A program made the position numbers and the translations under genes. The notes beneath the pieces are model-generated. The model searched no databases and was not told the DNA's origin. It saw nothing but the letters and a program-made list of their open reading frames with translations. Positions 24,241-33,715 of a DNA stretch of 64,000 nucleotides are shown here, piece by piece (positions within the stretch are counted from its first letter, which is position 1; each line of letters opens with the position of its first letter). Origin of the DNA: Paraescarpia echinospica (taxonomy: Eukaryota; Annelida; Polychaeta; Sabellida; Siboglinidae); assembly GCA_020002185.1 (NCBI GenBank), contig CM034538.1:69010060-69074059 (forward strand), read 5' to 3'.

Positions 24241-25480
24241 CCCTAGCGCCTTAACCCATATGTTGACAACTGGAATACTGCTTATGGATTTTGAGATTGA
24301 CCAATCCTTTTGTTTTGGTGCGCCTCTGAGCTTGGTTTCCAATTATTTAGGTGCAATAGAAGTTATTTTATTATTATATGTACTGCCGCGGAACTATTTC
24401 GAATTCGAACGCCTCTGGTTGTCAAGTGGGGGGAAATGACGTCATCACCAGTTGTTGATACGCTAATCCGTAGCTACGCAGTGTGCAACTTCCTGTGATT
24501 GTCGCGCCAGTATAAGCATGCGCCAATTCTATGTTGCAGATTTACGACAAACGTCAATCCTTGCGTGCCATGGGACGCCGGTTGCGAATTACAATAACTG
24601 ACATAGGCGGATCCAGGGGAGGCTTGGGGGCACGTGCCCCCTACTCTCTTGGTCTTGCTATACCTGCGCTAGAGTGAGGTGCCCCATATATCTTTGGAAT
24701 GTGCCCCCGTTATGTGCCCCCTATACTTTGGAATGTGGCCCCGCTTAGGTTACTCTCAAGGGGGTGCAATTGGAGGTTTTTGGTGAGCTTCCGAAATTGT
24801 GAATAAATGTTCAACAGCATCCCCCCATCGTATTCCGATGTCATGATCCGACAGCGTGGTGTTGAAGCTATGGAGAAAAATTCTTCAATAATACCAACCG
24901 CGCTAGCTCTTCCATTGTCAAGATCCGACAGCGCGACGGCGGAGTGGCGACATCGCGATAACCCGACAGTGGAGTCATGCTGAAGCCCCGGCTCAGCCTA
25001 TTCAATATGAATTTGGTTCAGTGGAGGTTATATTTCGATCCTCAAGGGGGTACAATTGGAAGTTCCCCTAGATTACTCTCCCCACGGTCCCGAAGCGCCG
25101 ATGAAAAAGCCAAGGACCACAGCTCCCGGGGGCTCACTGAAGTGAGAAAAAATTCCTTGACTCCGACCGCCTCAGTCAAGTTAGAATAAATTAATTCCAG
25201 GGTAATCAGGTTAGAACAACTTTTATTCCAGGGCCCAGAGCTCCTTGTCTTTCGGTGGGGGGCTCACAATTTAAACTTTTCCCAAGGCTCCAATACATCT
25301 TAATCCGCCTCAGAGTCCGCGGATATAATGTTTCGTCTTTTGCGCCAATTGTTAAACTTGCGTAATGTGTGAAACAAGTTTATAATGGTGTTCAGGAAAG
25401 TTACATAGATGTGGGATGTTGATTCACTGGAAATCTATATTTAAAATATGGATGATCTCCGAATGCAACTTGAAACGCAA
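24241..25480. other. Noncoding interval with transposon-end-like strings
   Basis: The sequence ggcggatccaggggaggctt at 24606 with gggcacgtgcccccta looks like the terminus of a widespread invertebrate DNA transposon. ctcaagggggtgcaattgga (24763) recurs as ctcaagggggtacaattgga (25041). I could not delimit an element. No gene. Confidence 0.4.
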
Positions 25481-25489
25481 GGACACTAC

Positions 25490-26010
25490 AAAACCAGGCG
25501 GATTTTATTGTAGACTATGTCTACACGAATAGCTATAGCAACGCAGGCACTAAATAATCTGACAAATGTATGGAAAGGCCAAAACATACCAATAAAGATA
25601 AGAATTTTAAAAACTTGCATTTTTCCAACAGGTCTATACGGGAGCGAAACGTGGACACTGAACAAAGAAGACATGAGAAGAATGCACGCGTTTGAGATAA
25701 AATGTTACAGAAAAGTCTTAAGAGTGCCATGGATAACAACAACCAAAGCAGATATCCTTAATAGATCAAGAACTGCCAACTAGTGAATAGAATAAAAGGA
25801 CTAAAACTGAGTAGTTTTGGCCACATCAAAAGACACAATTCCTTAGAGAAAACAATACTAGAAGGCAAAGTGGAGGGAAAAAGAGGAAGGGGAAGACCAA
25901 GGAGAAGATGGGAGCAGGACATCGGCGACTGGTTAGTAAACGACGTCGTGAGAGCAGGGAGACGAACGGCAGACAGAGCAACGAATCATGGTGTAAAGTT
26001 GTTGTCCCCT
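25490..26010 (+). pseudogene. RTE/BovB-like LINE ORF2 C-terminal fragment
   Basis: The plus strand reads LYGSETWTLNKEDMRR, CYRKVLRVPW, then after an in-frame TAG near 25781 KLSSFGHIKRHNSL and GRGRPRRRWEQDI, a C-terminal arrangement typical of RTE-like endonuclease/reverse transcriptase proteins. Only the last ~170 codons remain, as expected for a 5'-truncated copy. A ccttccttcctt run follows near 26015. Confidence 0.75.
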
Positions 26011-27003
26011 CCGTTTTCCTTCCTTCCTTCCTTCAGTTGGGCGGTATGCAAATGGCTTAAGAAGACCGGAGTCTTACCTCGGGTATGTCGCTCGCCAAGC
26101 CGTGTGCATCATCGTTCTGTGGTGATGCATTGTCCCCTCACGGCTAAGGGTGTATTTGTTTGTCAATGAAATTGAACAAACAAGCGTTCCAGGTTCGTCA
26201 CGAATATATATGTTTTATTCATCAGTAGAAACTTCAGACACGATGTCCGTACAACGTTTACACATTCATGTGCGCCGACAGTCCAACTCAATTTTACATT
26301 TAAAGTGTCCGTGGTTTTTGAAGATCGATAGATAAAGCAATGTATAAACCACCGTGGTTTATATTTGCCGAAATTTTGAGAAATCTAAACTGTGGGAAAC
26401 ATTTTCCTAGTTTCCCCGTGGAGAGCGTCAACCGTCCCTCCTTATGTGTGTCAATTTCCGCCCTCCGCGTAATTCCAAAAATAGTTCCCTTTTAAACATA
26501 CTGGCTTGGCCGCAAGCCATATCCGGGAATTGTATTTAAACCGCAAGGGATCGAAACGCATAGTATGAAATTTGTAGAATTATGGCTCTACGCATGCGTG
26601 TTTTATGTCGTCATACTATGGGATGAGGGTGCTCACTCACGTGAGGGGGTCTGCATTTATTTGCATAATTTCATCTTTCCGGTTCGATCTTAAAACCATG
26701 ACATGGTCACGAAGTGAATCTAAGGTCAGGCCAATATATGTACCAAATTCCAGTCATGACTCTTAACTGTCAACTACATTCTGTTCCGGTAGACACCAAG
26801 AACTACGCCTACAGACGCGAAAATAAAAAAATCGTTCAAACATTGTTGCTTTAGAAACGCGCCCACAGTGACGGCGATCATATGCTTGCCTTGTGTCGCA
26901 TTCTTTTATATAATGCTTTTATATAATGCGAATCTGGATTTTCTGTTCTAGTCTTTCTCTAATAACTAATAATAATTGTAATTAACTAAATTAGCCACTG
27001 CAG
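26011..27003. other. Noncoding interval
   Basis: No supported coding feature. It ends in a polypyrimidine-poor acceptor at 27003. Confidence 0.4.
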
Positions 27004-27152
27004 GTCTGTTACAATGGAATCATCTGGGCAGCTACGTCTCGCAGAGATATGCTGAACTGAAGAAGAATGTATACACGAAGAACGACATCGATAATTTTCA
27101 TACTTTGCTTAACCGCGACTTCGCTAACAGAAACGTAGATTATGCTAAGTAG
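27004..27152 (+). CDS. Candidate terminal exon of an unidentified gene
   Basis: After acceptor gccactgcag, a 148-bp segment is open in one frame (LLQWNHLGSYVSQRYAELKK, then YTKNDIDNFHTLL and ending NVDYAK) and stops with TAG at 27150-27152. A polyadenylation signal AATAAA follows at 27234-27239. The amino-acid mix looks like a real protein. No domain recognised and no upstream exon found, so the call rests on the acceptor, stop and poly(A) arrangement. Confidence 0.45.
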
Positions 27153-27233
27153 CCTGGTGGTCAAGTGTGATCGTCTACAAACTGTCATATCGATGCATCC
27201 CTTGCAGAACGCATCGTATCAACGGAACTTATA

Positions 27234-27239
27234 AATAAA
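27234..27239 (+). promoter_or_regulatory. Candidate polyadenylation signal AATAAA
   Basis: AATAAA 82 bp downstream of the stop codon of the candidate terminal exon at 27004-27152. Confidence 0.4.
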
Positions 27240-27529
27240 GGTTTTTCCATATAAACTTTTAAGATATATTTTTCATTCTCATGCCATTGAAATTAATTAG
27301 TTGATTCATATTGCCTACATGAAGGGGTCTACGGGTGTCAGAACTTTACGAATACTGGGGGGAGGCGCCTGAGGCACACCAAAACCGCAAATTGACAGGC
27401 CTATTGCGCTATTGGGGTGGGGGTAGTGTCAGAGATTTTTCGCGGTGCCGATGGGGTAGTTTTTGGAGAGTTAATTGTTGCGGTGTTGTGTCGTTTCTCA
27501 TTCTTGGCGATTTCCTAGATAGCATTTCC

Positions 27530-27735
27530 AACTCGGGCCATTATTGGCCCAATGTGTGTTACTATATTTGGCCAATGTTGGCAGCCAACATTGGGGTAAG
27601 ATCGGGCCAATGTTGGTCCAACAATGGCAGTTCCGATGCTTGGCCTAGCACTGGCTTAACAACATTGGCCCATGGTTGGCATTCCAAGCTATAAGCTGTC
27701 ATTCTCTGCCAACCTTGGCCCAAGACGGAAATTTG
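27530..27735 (+). repeat. Degenerate ttggcccaatgttggc repeat
   Basis: Many copies of ttggcc(c/a)aatgttggc-like strings in both orientations give a palindromic texture (for example ggccaatgttggcagccaac). Looks like a diverged minisatellite or the core of a small foldback element. Confidence 0.7.
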
Positions 27736-27819
27736 TTATGGTATCTGGGGTGTGAATGTTGTGAACCTCCAACACCGGCGATATCACTGTGGGTTATCCA
27801 GCGTCTTTCTTCTTTGCAG

Positions 27820-27982
27820 TATGGAGAAACTTAATTGCATCCAGAACTCGGATTCACCACTACCACCCAGCATTGATATAATCACCGGCCTGAAAGGATA
27901 CACGGTGGAACATCAACCGCTGAATTTCCAAAGTCTTCTTTACGACGCCACCCAGCTGCCCGATAAAAAGTGTGACTGCTGA
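27820..27982 (+). CDS. Candidate exon of unknown protein
   Basis: A strong acceptor (tctttcttctttgcag) is followed directly by tATGGAGAAAC. The frame runs MEKLNCIQNSDSPLPP to PDKKCDC and stops with TGA. It could be a last exon or a small ORF. An AATAAA lies at about 28279. No domain recognised. Confidence 0.4.
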
Positions 27983-28451
27983 TCCCGGACAACCGGCTCG
28001 GAAGGTAGGACCGTGTCTTTGTAATTGTGTTGGCGTCCGTACTTCTGTTTATATTCAGTTGATAACTGAACATTGATACGATTCTAACCATGTTTTATTT
28101 GTCACAATATTTTCCTATTCGTTGTTAATACAATTAACAATTAGTTGTGTGTTTCGCCCTACGTATCGTTAGTTCCGTCTGTCAAGTGTTCTCCATAAGC
28201 ATTGCGCCTAGACCTATACGTCTGCGTAAATATACGTTTAGAAAGGTTTTGTCCAATTACAATGCGATCACATCTAAGAAATAAATAACACCTTTGTCCC
28301 AAGAACAGTGACGCAACTCGTCGGCAAAATATATTGTACTAGCAATAACGCCTACAGATACTTCACTAAAAACACAACGTTAGCTCAAACGACATAAATT
28401 CGAAAGACACCATATGCCTATTTGTCTCACACGCACGCATGCACGTAGGCA

Positions 28452-28457
28452 TGCACG

Positions 28458-28502
<45 letters not shown>

Positions 28503-28545
28503 ACACACACACACACTCATACACATACACACACGCACATATACC
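28452..28545 (+). repeat. CA microsatellite
   Basis: Long CA/TG dinucleotide run with few interruptions (tacaca, tcataca). Confidence 0.95.
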
Positions 28546-28561
28546 AAACACATACATACAC

Positions 28562-28672
28562 GCACCACGCACCACGCACCACGCACCACGCACCACGCAC
28601 CACGCACCACGCACCACGCACCAAGCACCACGCACCACGCACCACGCACCACTCACCACGCACCACGTACGC
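28562..28672 (+). repeat. 7-bp minisatellite (CACCACG)n
   Basis: About 15 copies of caccacg with single-base variants near 28622 and 28651. A paralogous array lies at 46117-46250 on the other side of the Polinton. Confidence 0.95.
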
Positions 28673-28889
28673 ACAGGTCATTTTGAGAAACGTTTGTAAG
28701 GCAAAACAAATAAATCTTAACACCAAACTGAGGATATATAACTCCAATCTCAAGTCAGTATTACTTTATGGCTCGGAGACACGGTGAATTACACAGAACA
28801 TACTAAAACACAACGTTAGCTAAAACGACATCAATTCGAAAGACACCATATGCCTATTTGTCTCACACGCACGCATGCACGTAGGCATG

Positions 28890-28895
28890 CACGCA
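28890..28895 (+). repeat. Polinton target-site duplication, left (CACGCA)
   Basis: CACGCA immediately precedes AGTAGATAGG and equals 46030-46035 after the right end. Polintons make 6-bp duplications. Confidence 0.85.
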
Positions 28896-29280
28896 AGTAG
28901 ATAGGAGGTACTGTTCGACCTCAAACTCCTACTTATAAAAAATAATTTAATGACCACTAAACGTTTTCGAGCATCTACTTATAAAAAAAGATCAAAGGCT
29001 TTTTTTGACACTAATTAGTTTCGGAAACCTACTTATAAAAAACACGATTGATGAGCGATGTAATTTGATACTAATTGGATGATTGATTACCCCTACACTA
29101 GAGATGCCACCTAGCGGTGAGTACAGAGAGTATTTTAGTCCTAGCGATCAACGTCGTACCTAGAGCGTGCTGACGTAAGCAATAATGCGTTTATCGCGCT
29201 AACCACGCTAAACCATTGTATAAACCACGCTAAAACCAATGTATAAACGTCGATTATCCAACGTTTAGTTTCGTACTTTT
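28896..29280 (+). repeat. Polinton left terminal inverted repeat
   Basis: 385 bp matching the complement of 45652-46029. I count about a dozen substitutions and a few indels, roughly 3 percent divergence. Three boxes of ctacttataaaa (28929, 28976, 29029) are spaced about 50 bp apart near the tip. The same boxes occur in the other TIR. Confidence 0.95.
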
Positions 29281-29403
29281 AGCGTCCTAGCGATCAACGT
29301 CGTACCTAGTGCGTGCTGACGTAAGCAATAATGCGTTTATCGCGCTAATATAACCACGCTAAAAACCATTGTATAAACCACGCTAAAACCATTGTATAAA
29401 CGT
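29143..29403 (+). repeat. Partial TIR duplication, left arm only
   Basis: 29143-29255 (cctagcgatcaacgtcgtac to the paired ccacgctaaa/ttgtataaac strings) is repeated at 29287-29403 with few changes. The right end has a single copy. Confidence 0.85.
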
Positions 29404-29719
29404 CGAACCCCGTTATGAATGGCGTACTGTACCCTATGTTGACAGCAAGAGCGACGACGACCGCTGCTGCTGCAGCGATAAGGCGCCGCCGCCGGCTGCT
29501 GCTCTAGTAAACTTTGACCCCTGGATGACAGCATAGCTGGCTAACGGTAAACAACGTTGTTCTGGTGGAAGGATTAAAACGAAACCAATGCGTTTAAATA
29601 CATCTAGTCGTGGGATTACAATGACAATCAAATGTATAAATACACTAACGTTCAGTAGGGTGTTTATGCATTGGAAACAGACTCGTGAAAACGTGAGTAG
29701 TGACTGAAATATGTTATTC

Positions 29720-30100
29720 TTAATCATGATAGGCGGCGAGCGTTCGGCCGCGGCCAACGGGTTGCCTGCTGCTCTGATAGGCGAGCATTCGGCCGCGGCC
29801 AACGGGTTGCCTGCTGCTCTCCGGCGGGGAACCGAAACCTTCCCGACGATACAGTTCGGGAGGCGTGATCGTTCTCCATAGTCCATTGGCCTGCTTTACG
29901 AGAAATACCCGTGCCAGATCGGGGATGATGTCATCGTCGTCAGAGCTGTCAGGCGTGACGTCGCGCGTAGGAGGTGGCGACGTGTGGATGTATGGAGCGA
30001 CCGCACATGTTGCCTGGGTCGACGTCGTCGATACGTCGGGCAGTTGGATCGGCCTATATGTCGTCGATATGCTGCTTGTAGGCAGTTGGATCGGTCTATG
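29720..30100 (-). CDS. Hypothetical Polinton left-end protein, minus strand
   Basis: A minus-strand frame stays open from 30247 to 29720. A good acceptor (tttattgtggttttatttcatag) ends at about 30098, so the AT-rich 5' part may be intron. The rest reads PIQLPTSSISTTYRPIQLP (a short internal repeat), PDSSDDDDIIPDLARVFLVK and GLWRTITPPELYRRE, and ends with two copies of SSRQPVGRGR. It is transcribed opposite to the other left-arm genes. No domain recognised. It is acidic in the middle and basic at the end, like a small regulatory or core protein, but that is a guess. Confidence 0.4.
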   Translation of the reverse strand, partial: HRPIQLPTSSISTTYRPIQLPDVSTTSTQATCAVAPYIHTSPPPTRDVTPDSSDDDDIIPDLARVFLVKQANGLWRTITPPELYRREGFGSPPESSRQPVGRGRMLAYQSSRQPVGRGRTLAAYHD

Positions 30101-30234
30101 AAATAAAACCACAATAAACAAAGGACCATTTAAACGATGAAATAAAATGAAACGGTAAAATTGTTTAAACGATGAATGAGACATTAAACGGTAAAATATA
30201 GTAAAAATAAAATGAGAGATATGCACGCACTTAT

Positions 30235-30500
30235 AAATAAAATTCATGCATGTTTAAACGGTAAAATACATGCAATTTAATGCGTACTTAAAACAACTGT
30301 AGTAAAAACGTGCATGCATTGTTTAAATAAAATGCATGCATGTTTAAACGGTATGTTACAACAACTGTAGTAAAAACGTGCATTTAAATAAAATGCATGC
30401 ATGTTTAAAATAAAATACATACTATTTATGTTGCGTACTACTGTAGTAAGCACTTACAGATGTTTAAATAAAATGCATGCTGCTTAAATGTCTTAACGTG
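30235..30500 (+). repeat. Repeated AT-rich units (aaataaaatgcatgcatgtttaaa)
   Basis: Four or more copies of ataaaatgcatgcatgttta interleaved with acaactgtagtaaaaacgtg strings. No open frame. Possible regulatory or origin-type sequence near the left end of the element. Confidence 0.75.
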
Positions 30501-30639
30501 GTGTTGTGGACGTGGCCATGTTAGATGGAGCGATGTGGAGGCGTCGTGCGCGCGTGTTTGTAAAAGTGTGTATGAAATGTGCGCGTCGTCAAACAGCGGC
30601 GGCGGCGGCGCATGACACTACGGCTTATCTTGATTGACA

Positions 30640-31095
30640 TGTGAACGGAGAACAAAGGATTTTTACAAACGATAAACGAAACGTTAAAAGCAAGAAATTA
30701 AACGTTATATACGATCACTACGGGGTCAGGAAACACGAGATGGATAGATATTAGAGAAATTCGCTGTAAAAGTCACATTTGACAATGGATGCACTGACGT
30801 GAACGCTAACTTTTTTCCTAAAACAAATTCCTCGGTAGACTAGGCGGAATGCGTTAAGCGCACATGTGTGACATCTGTTGCGCGTGACTTAACGAGATTG
30901 GAATGAGAACGGAGAACAATGGATTTTTACAAACAATAAATGAAACGTTAAAAGCACAAAATTAAACGTTGTATACGATCACTGTGGAGTCAGGAAACGG
31001 GAGATGTATCGATATTAGAGAAATTCGATGTAAAGAGAGATTTAACGGCGAATGTACTGACGTGACCGGAAACTTTTTTCTGAAAACAAAATGTC
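30640..31095 (+). repeat. Direct duplication of ~190 bp upstream of the RPA-like gene
   Basis: The segment from gaacggagaacaaaggattt (about 30643) to the acttttttcctaaaacaaa string is repeated from about 30907 with 85-90 percent identity. Each copy contains cgttaaaagca...ttaaacgtt, which also occurs at the inner edge of both TIRs. Confidence 0.85.
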
Positions 31096-31178
31096 TGAAA
31101 TGTTCGAGGCACTCACGCTGATAATTGAGTAAGATGACGTATTAGCGTGAAGTGCGCATGCGTGTTATTTGGAAAAGG

Positions 31179-31185
31179 TATAAAA
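31179..31185 (+). promoter_or_regulatory. TATA box of the RPA-like gene
   Basis: TATAAAA in the context aaaaggtataaaatgg, about 100 bp upstream of the ATG at 31282. Confidence 0.6.
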
Positions 31186-31281
31186 TGGTTGAGAAAAATG
31201 CTATATTGTATGACGCTGAATTTCTAACGTGTATTGTTTCTACAACAGCAGAGCAGCAAGCAGCAGACGTTCTTCCGCAAC

Positions 31282-32058
31282 ATGGCGGATGAAAGTCAAC
31301 AACAACAACAACCAAAAAAGACGAAGGCACCGCGCAAACAGTCGATGAAGGCGGCGGCGGCGGCCAGCAGCAGTCAACCTTCGCCACTGATTGCAGCCTT
31401 GTCAACGGGAGCGTCACCACCCGTTAAGCGCCCCGTCGCGCTCATTGCGGCCCCATTGACTGTCGGCCGAAAGCGGAGCGCTGAAGAGGCGTCCTTGGAG
31501 CAGCCCGACGAGACGGCCGAGCAGCCCCCGGTCCTGTCGCGGAGCGGTTCTATGGAACGTGAATCGTCGGCGTCGACGCGCGCCACAGTGGTGAGTCTGA
31601 GACATCTGAAATGTGCTGTCAACGGTGTGTATAAACTCCTGTCGCCCGTTATGATCGACCCCGTCTCGTACAAAGGTGAGCCCGGCACCACCTATTTGGG
31701 ATGTTCCCGTTGTCGCCGGAAATTGCAGACAAGCAAAGACGGGACCCTGATATGTCGAACGCACGGTGAAGTGTTTGTACCGAAATATTTCTTCGCGTTG
31801 CGTGTGATGGTGAAGGACGGCGAGGAGGAGGAAGACGAGCTTTGGCTTACGTTGTTCGATAGCCAAAAGTCTAATCTCGTCGAGTACACGGCCGAGTACT
31901 TGACGGAATTGAACGAGGAGGATCTCCGCGATACCGTGCTCGAGTTAGCCGGTACTAAAGTGGAGATTAGTGTGCAGAAGACGAGTTGGAACGGGGACCC
32001 CTCGTATACAGTCCGCACACTAAAAAGATACGTCATCGTCGACGACAACGATGACTAA
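31282..32058 (+). CDS. RPA70-like OB-fold single-strand DNA-binding protein
   Basis: 258 aa from the first ATG (MADESQ); an in-frame extension upstream has no ATG. Residues 1-100 are low-complexity (Gln, Ala, Ser, Pro) with two short basic patches. The C-terminal 150 residues have CSRCRRKLQ and LICRTH, a CxxC...CxxH zinc ribbon, then VPKYFFALRVMVKDG, LWLTLFDSQ and ELNEEDL. This order of ribbon, strand, LW-TLFD-Q and acidic helix is that of the third DNA-binding domain of replication protein A subunit 1 (DBD-C). It probably coats displaced strands made by the protein-primed polymerase encoded 1.6 kb downstream. Domain call by eye; the fourth zinc ligand is His. Confidence 0.7.
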   Translation: MADESQQQQQPKKTKAPRKQSMKAAAAASSSQPSPLIAALSTGASPPVKRPVALIAAPLTVGRKRSAEEASLEQPDETAEQPPVLSRSGSMERESSASTRATVVSLRHLKCAVNGVYKLLSPVMIDPVSYKGEPGTTYLGCSRCRRKLQTSKDGTLICRTHGEVFVPKYFFALRVMVKDGEEEEDELWLTLFDSQKSNLVEYTAEYLTELNEEDLRDTVLELAGTKVEISVQKTSWNGDPSYTVRTLKRYVIVDDNDD

Positions 32059-32085
32059 TGTGTTGTTGTCTTGTGTTGTTTGTAG

Positions 32086-33218
32086 GAGGAAAATTGGCCG
32101 CTACTGGTAGATTTATTGACGCACGCGAACGAACGACAACGAATGAGAGATCGTCGTGGTCTAGAACTAAGCAAGGAGAGCTTTGAACTATTAGCCGAGT
32201 CGGCCGAGCAATATATAAGAGCGTTTTGTTTGGCCTACGAAGCAAGCCTATTTTGTAGTAGTTTGATGTACTAACAGTTGTGCTTTTATATGCTTTAGGA
32301 AGTGCGCTGCGTACTGGAAAAAATGCTTGCAAACAACGAAAGGATTCGCGCTCAGTACGACGAGGTTGCCTCGTTCGTAAGAACGTTGTTGGAACGGAGT
32401 GTACAGGGGTCGATAAAAAGAGGAAGAGAACAAGAGGGAGGCGGACTAATCATAATAATGTGTTTGTAGGACGCTCTGATGCAACACACCAGACATGAGT
32501 GTATGAGCGACTTCCTACACGCGTTCCTGACGGTGATTCGTAAAGAGTAGAACTGCTTTGTGCTGTAGGGTAGTGGAGGAGTGCGTGACGCCCACGTATT
32601 GGAGGCGATCATCGAGGAGGCGCTGGGCGGCTGCTCGAACCGAATGCGCCCCGCTCCACCGACGTATAACGAAAGCCTGGGGACGATGGGACCGACGTGC
32701 TCGCCGTACTGGAGCGTATCGGAGGAGCTGGGGACGTGCCAACGGCAACTCGTCGTGCCGAGCCGGAGTCAGTTGGTCGGGCGTTACGAACGACTGGCGA
32801 TGGATCTCGTCGCCGAGACTCTCGGCGAAATGTTTCTGGAGAAGGCGCGGGATCATTGCGGGGTATGTGAACCGAATGAAGGCTGTCCATACGTTCACAT
32901 GCCCGGCTATCGCGCGGGGCGGCCAAATCGTGTATACATGCAACGTTTCGATAAGCCGGGCTGTATTGTGACGCGCTAATTCAACGGCGTCATCGAAACG
33001 TTCCTGCGTCGATCGCTCATCCCTTGTTTCACGAGACTAGTGCATATTCTACACGAGACTACGGTGTCGACTTCTTCCGGTGAACAGCAGCCGCAAACGG
33101 GCCGTGCAGGAGAATTGTATTTGGTGCAGTTTGTGTCGAACTGGTTATTGGGAACAAATTGGCGCGATTATATGAATCGCGTGCAACTCGAGTCGGCCGT
33201 GCACACGTACGTGTAACG
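32086..33218 (+). pseudogene. Split unknown Polinton gene with intron-like gaps and one in-frame stop
   Basis: Open segments follow acceptor-like sites: tgtttgtag (32085), a perfect branch site tactaac plus ttttatatgctttag (about 32300), tgtttgtag (about 32469) and ttgtgctgtag (about 32569). Segments encode ENWPLLVDLLTHANERQR, VLEKMLANNERIRAQYDE, DALMQHTRHECMSDFL and a long last part with AMDLVAETLGEMFLEKAR, CEPNEGCPYVHMPGYR and VQFVSNWLLGTNWRDYMN. The last part carries an in-frame TAA at 32977-32979 and then stays open to the TAA at 33216. Exon phases do not all agree, so exact joining is unsure. No known domain. Position suggests a replication or regulatory role. Confidence 0.5.
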
Positions 33219-33640
33219 CCGGAGCGGACTGGAATGAACGAACACTAGTAGAATAGAGAACATTTTATTAATATTTGCTTGCTATTGAAACAAAGGCTTC
33301 ACGACGCTGTGTTTGAATGTTGTAAGAGTACCGAATAAAACGTTGAAAATGTACTTTCCGTTTCCGAGTTACCTAGTTAGAAAAATTACCGCTAGTCGTA
33401 GTTATAAAAATGACCGCCATCCTCCCGCTAGATACCGCACACAGTTAGAAAAATTACCGCTAGTCGCAACCTCAGTTATAAAAACCACCACCGCTAGATA
33501 CCGCACACAGTTAGAAAAATTACCGCTAGTCGCAAACATAGTTATAAAAATGGCCGCTACCACATTCCTCCGTTAGAAAAATTACCGCTAGTCGTAGTTA
33601 TAAAAATGACCGCCACCACATTCCTCCCGCTAGGGTGTAC
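33219..33640 (+). repeat. Four ~62-bp repeats with GTTATAAAAA boxes upstream of polB
   Basis: gttagaaaaattaccgctag followed by tcg and, 2-8 nt later, agttataaaaa occurs four times at about 33377, 33435, 33510 and 33570. The spacer between copies varies. Each copy brings a TATA-like box on the coding strand of polB. Confidence 0.85.
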
Positions 33641-33677
33641 TTACCACCACCACCACCGTCACCGTCACCGTCGCTGT

Positions 33678-33685
33678 TATAAATA
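33678..33685 (+). promoter_or_regulatory. TATA box of polB
   Basis: TATAAATA 31 bp upstream of the polB ATG at 33716, closer than usual, implying a very short leader or an upstream start site. Confidence 0.5.
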
Positions 33686-33715
33686 GCGGTGCTCGAAAAA
33701 ATATCATTAGAGAGA

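Larger units (their letters stand above)
28295..28890 (+). repeat. LINE-tail/microsatellite unit A and start of unit B (Polinton target)
   Basis: A unit made of a LINE 3' tail (gcaaaatatattgtac... to ccatatgcctatttgtctca), a CA run (28460-28520), a 7-bp CACCACG minisatellite (28562-28672) and a LINE coding scrap (28700-28795) is followed at about 28797 by a second copy beginning aacacaacgttagct. Unit B is cut at 28895 by the Polinton and resumes at 46030. The related tail recurs at 47120-47260. Confidence 0.85.

Noticed and set aside
28366..28753. Cys/Val/Trp- and His/Thr-rich frames over CA and CACCACG repeats
   Set aside because: Pure simple-repeat translation on both strands; the same occurs at 45968-46337 and 47089-47458.
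31234..31281. Upstream extension of the RPA-like protein
   Set aside because: The extension starts at TTG with no ATG and reads low-complexity Gln/Ser; ATG 31282 follows TATA at a normal distance.
31374..32048. Minus-strand frames opposite the RPA-like gene
   Set aside because: No motif; the plus strand has TATA, ATG and a zinc-ribbon OB-fold pattern.
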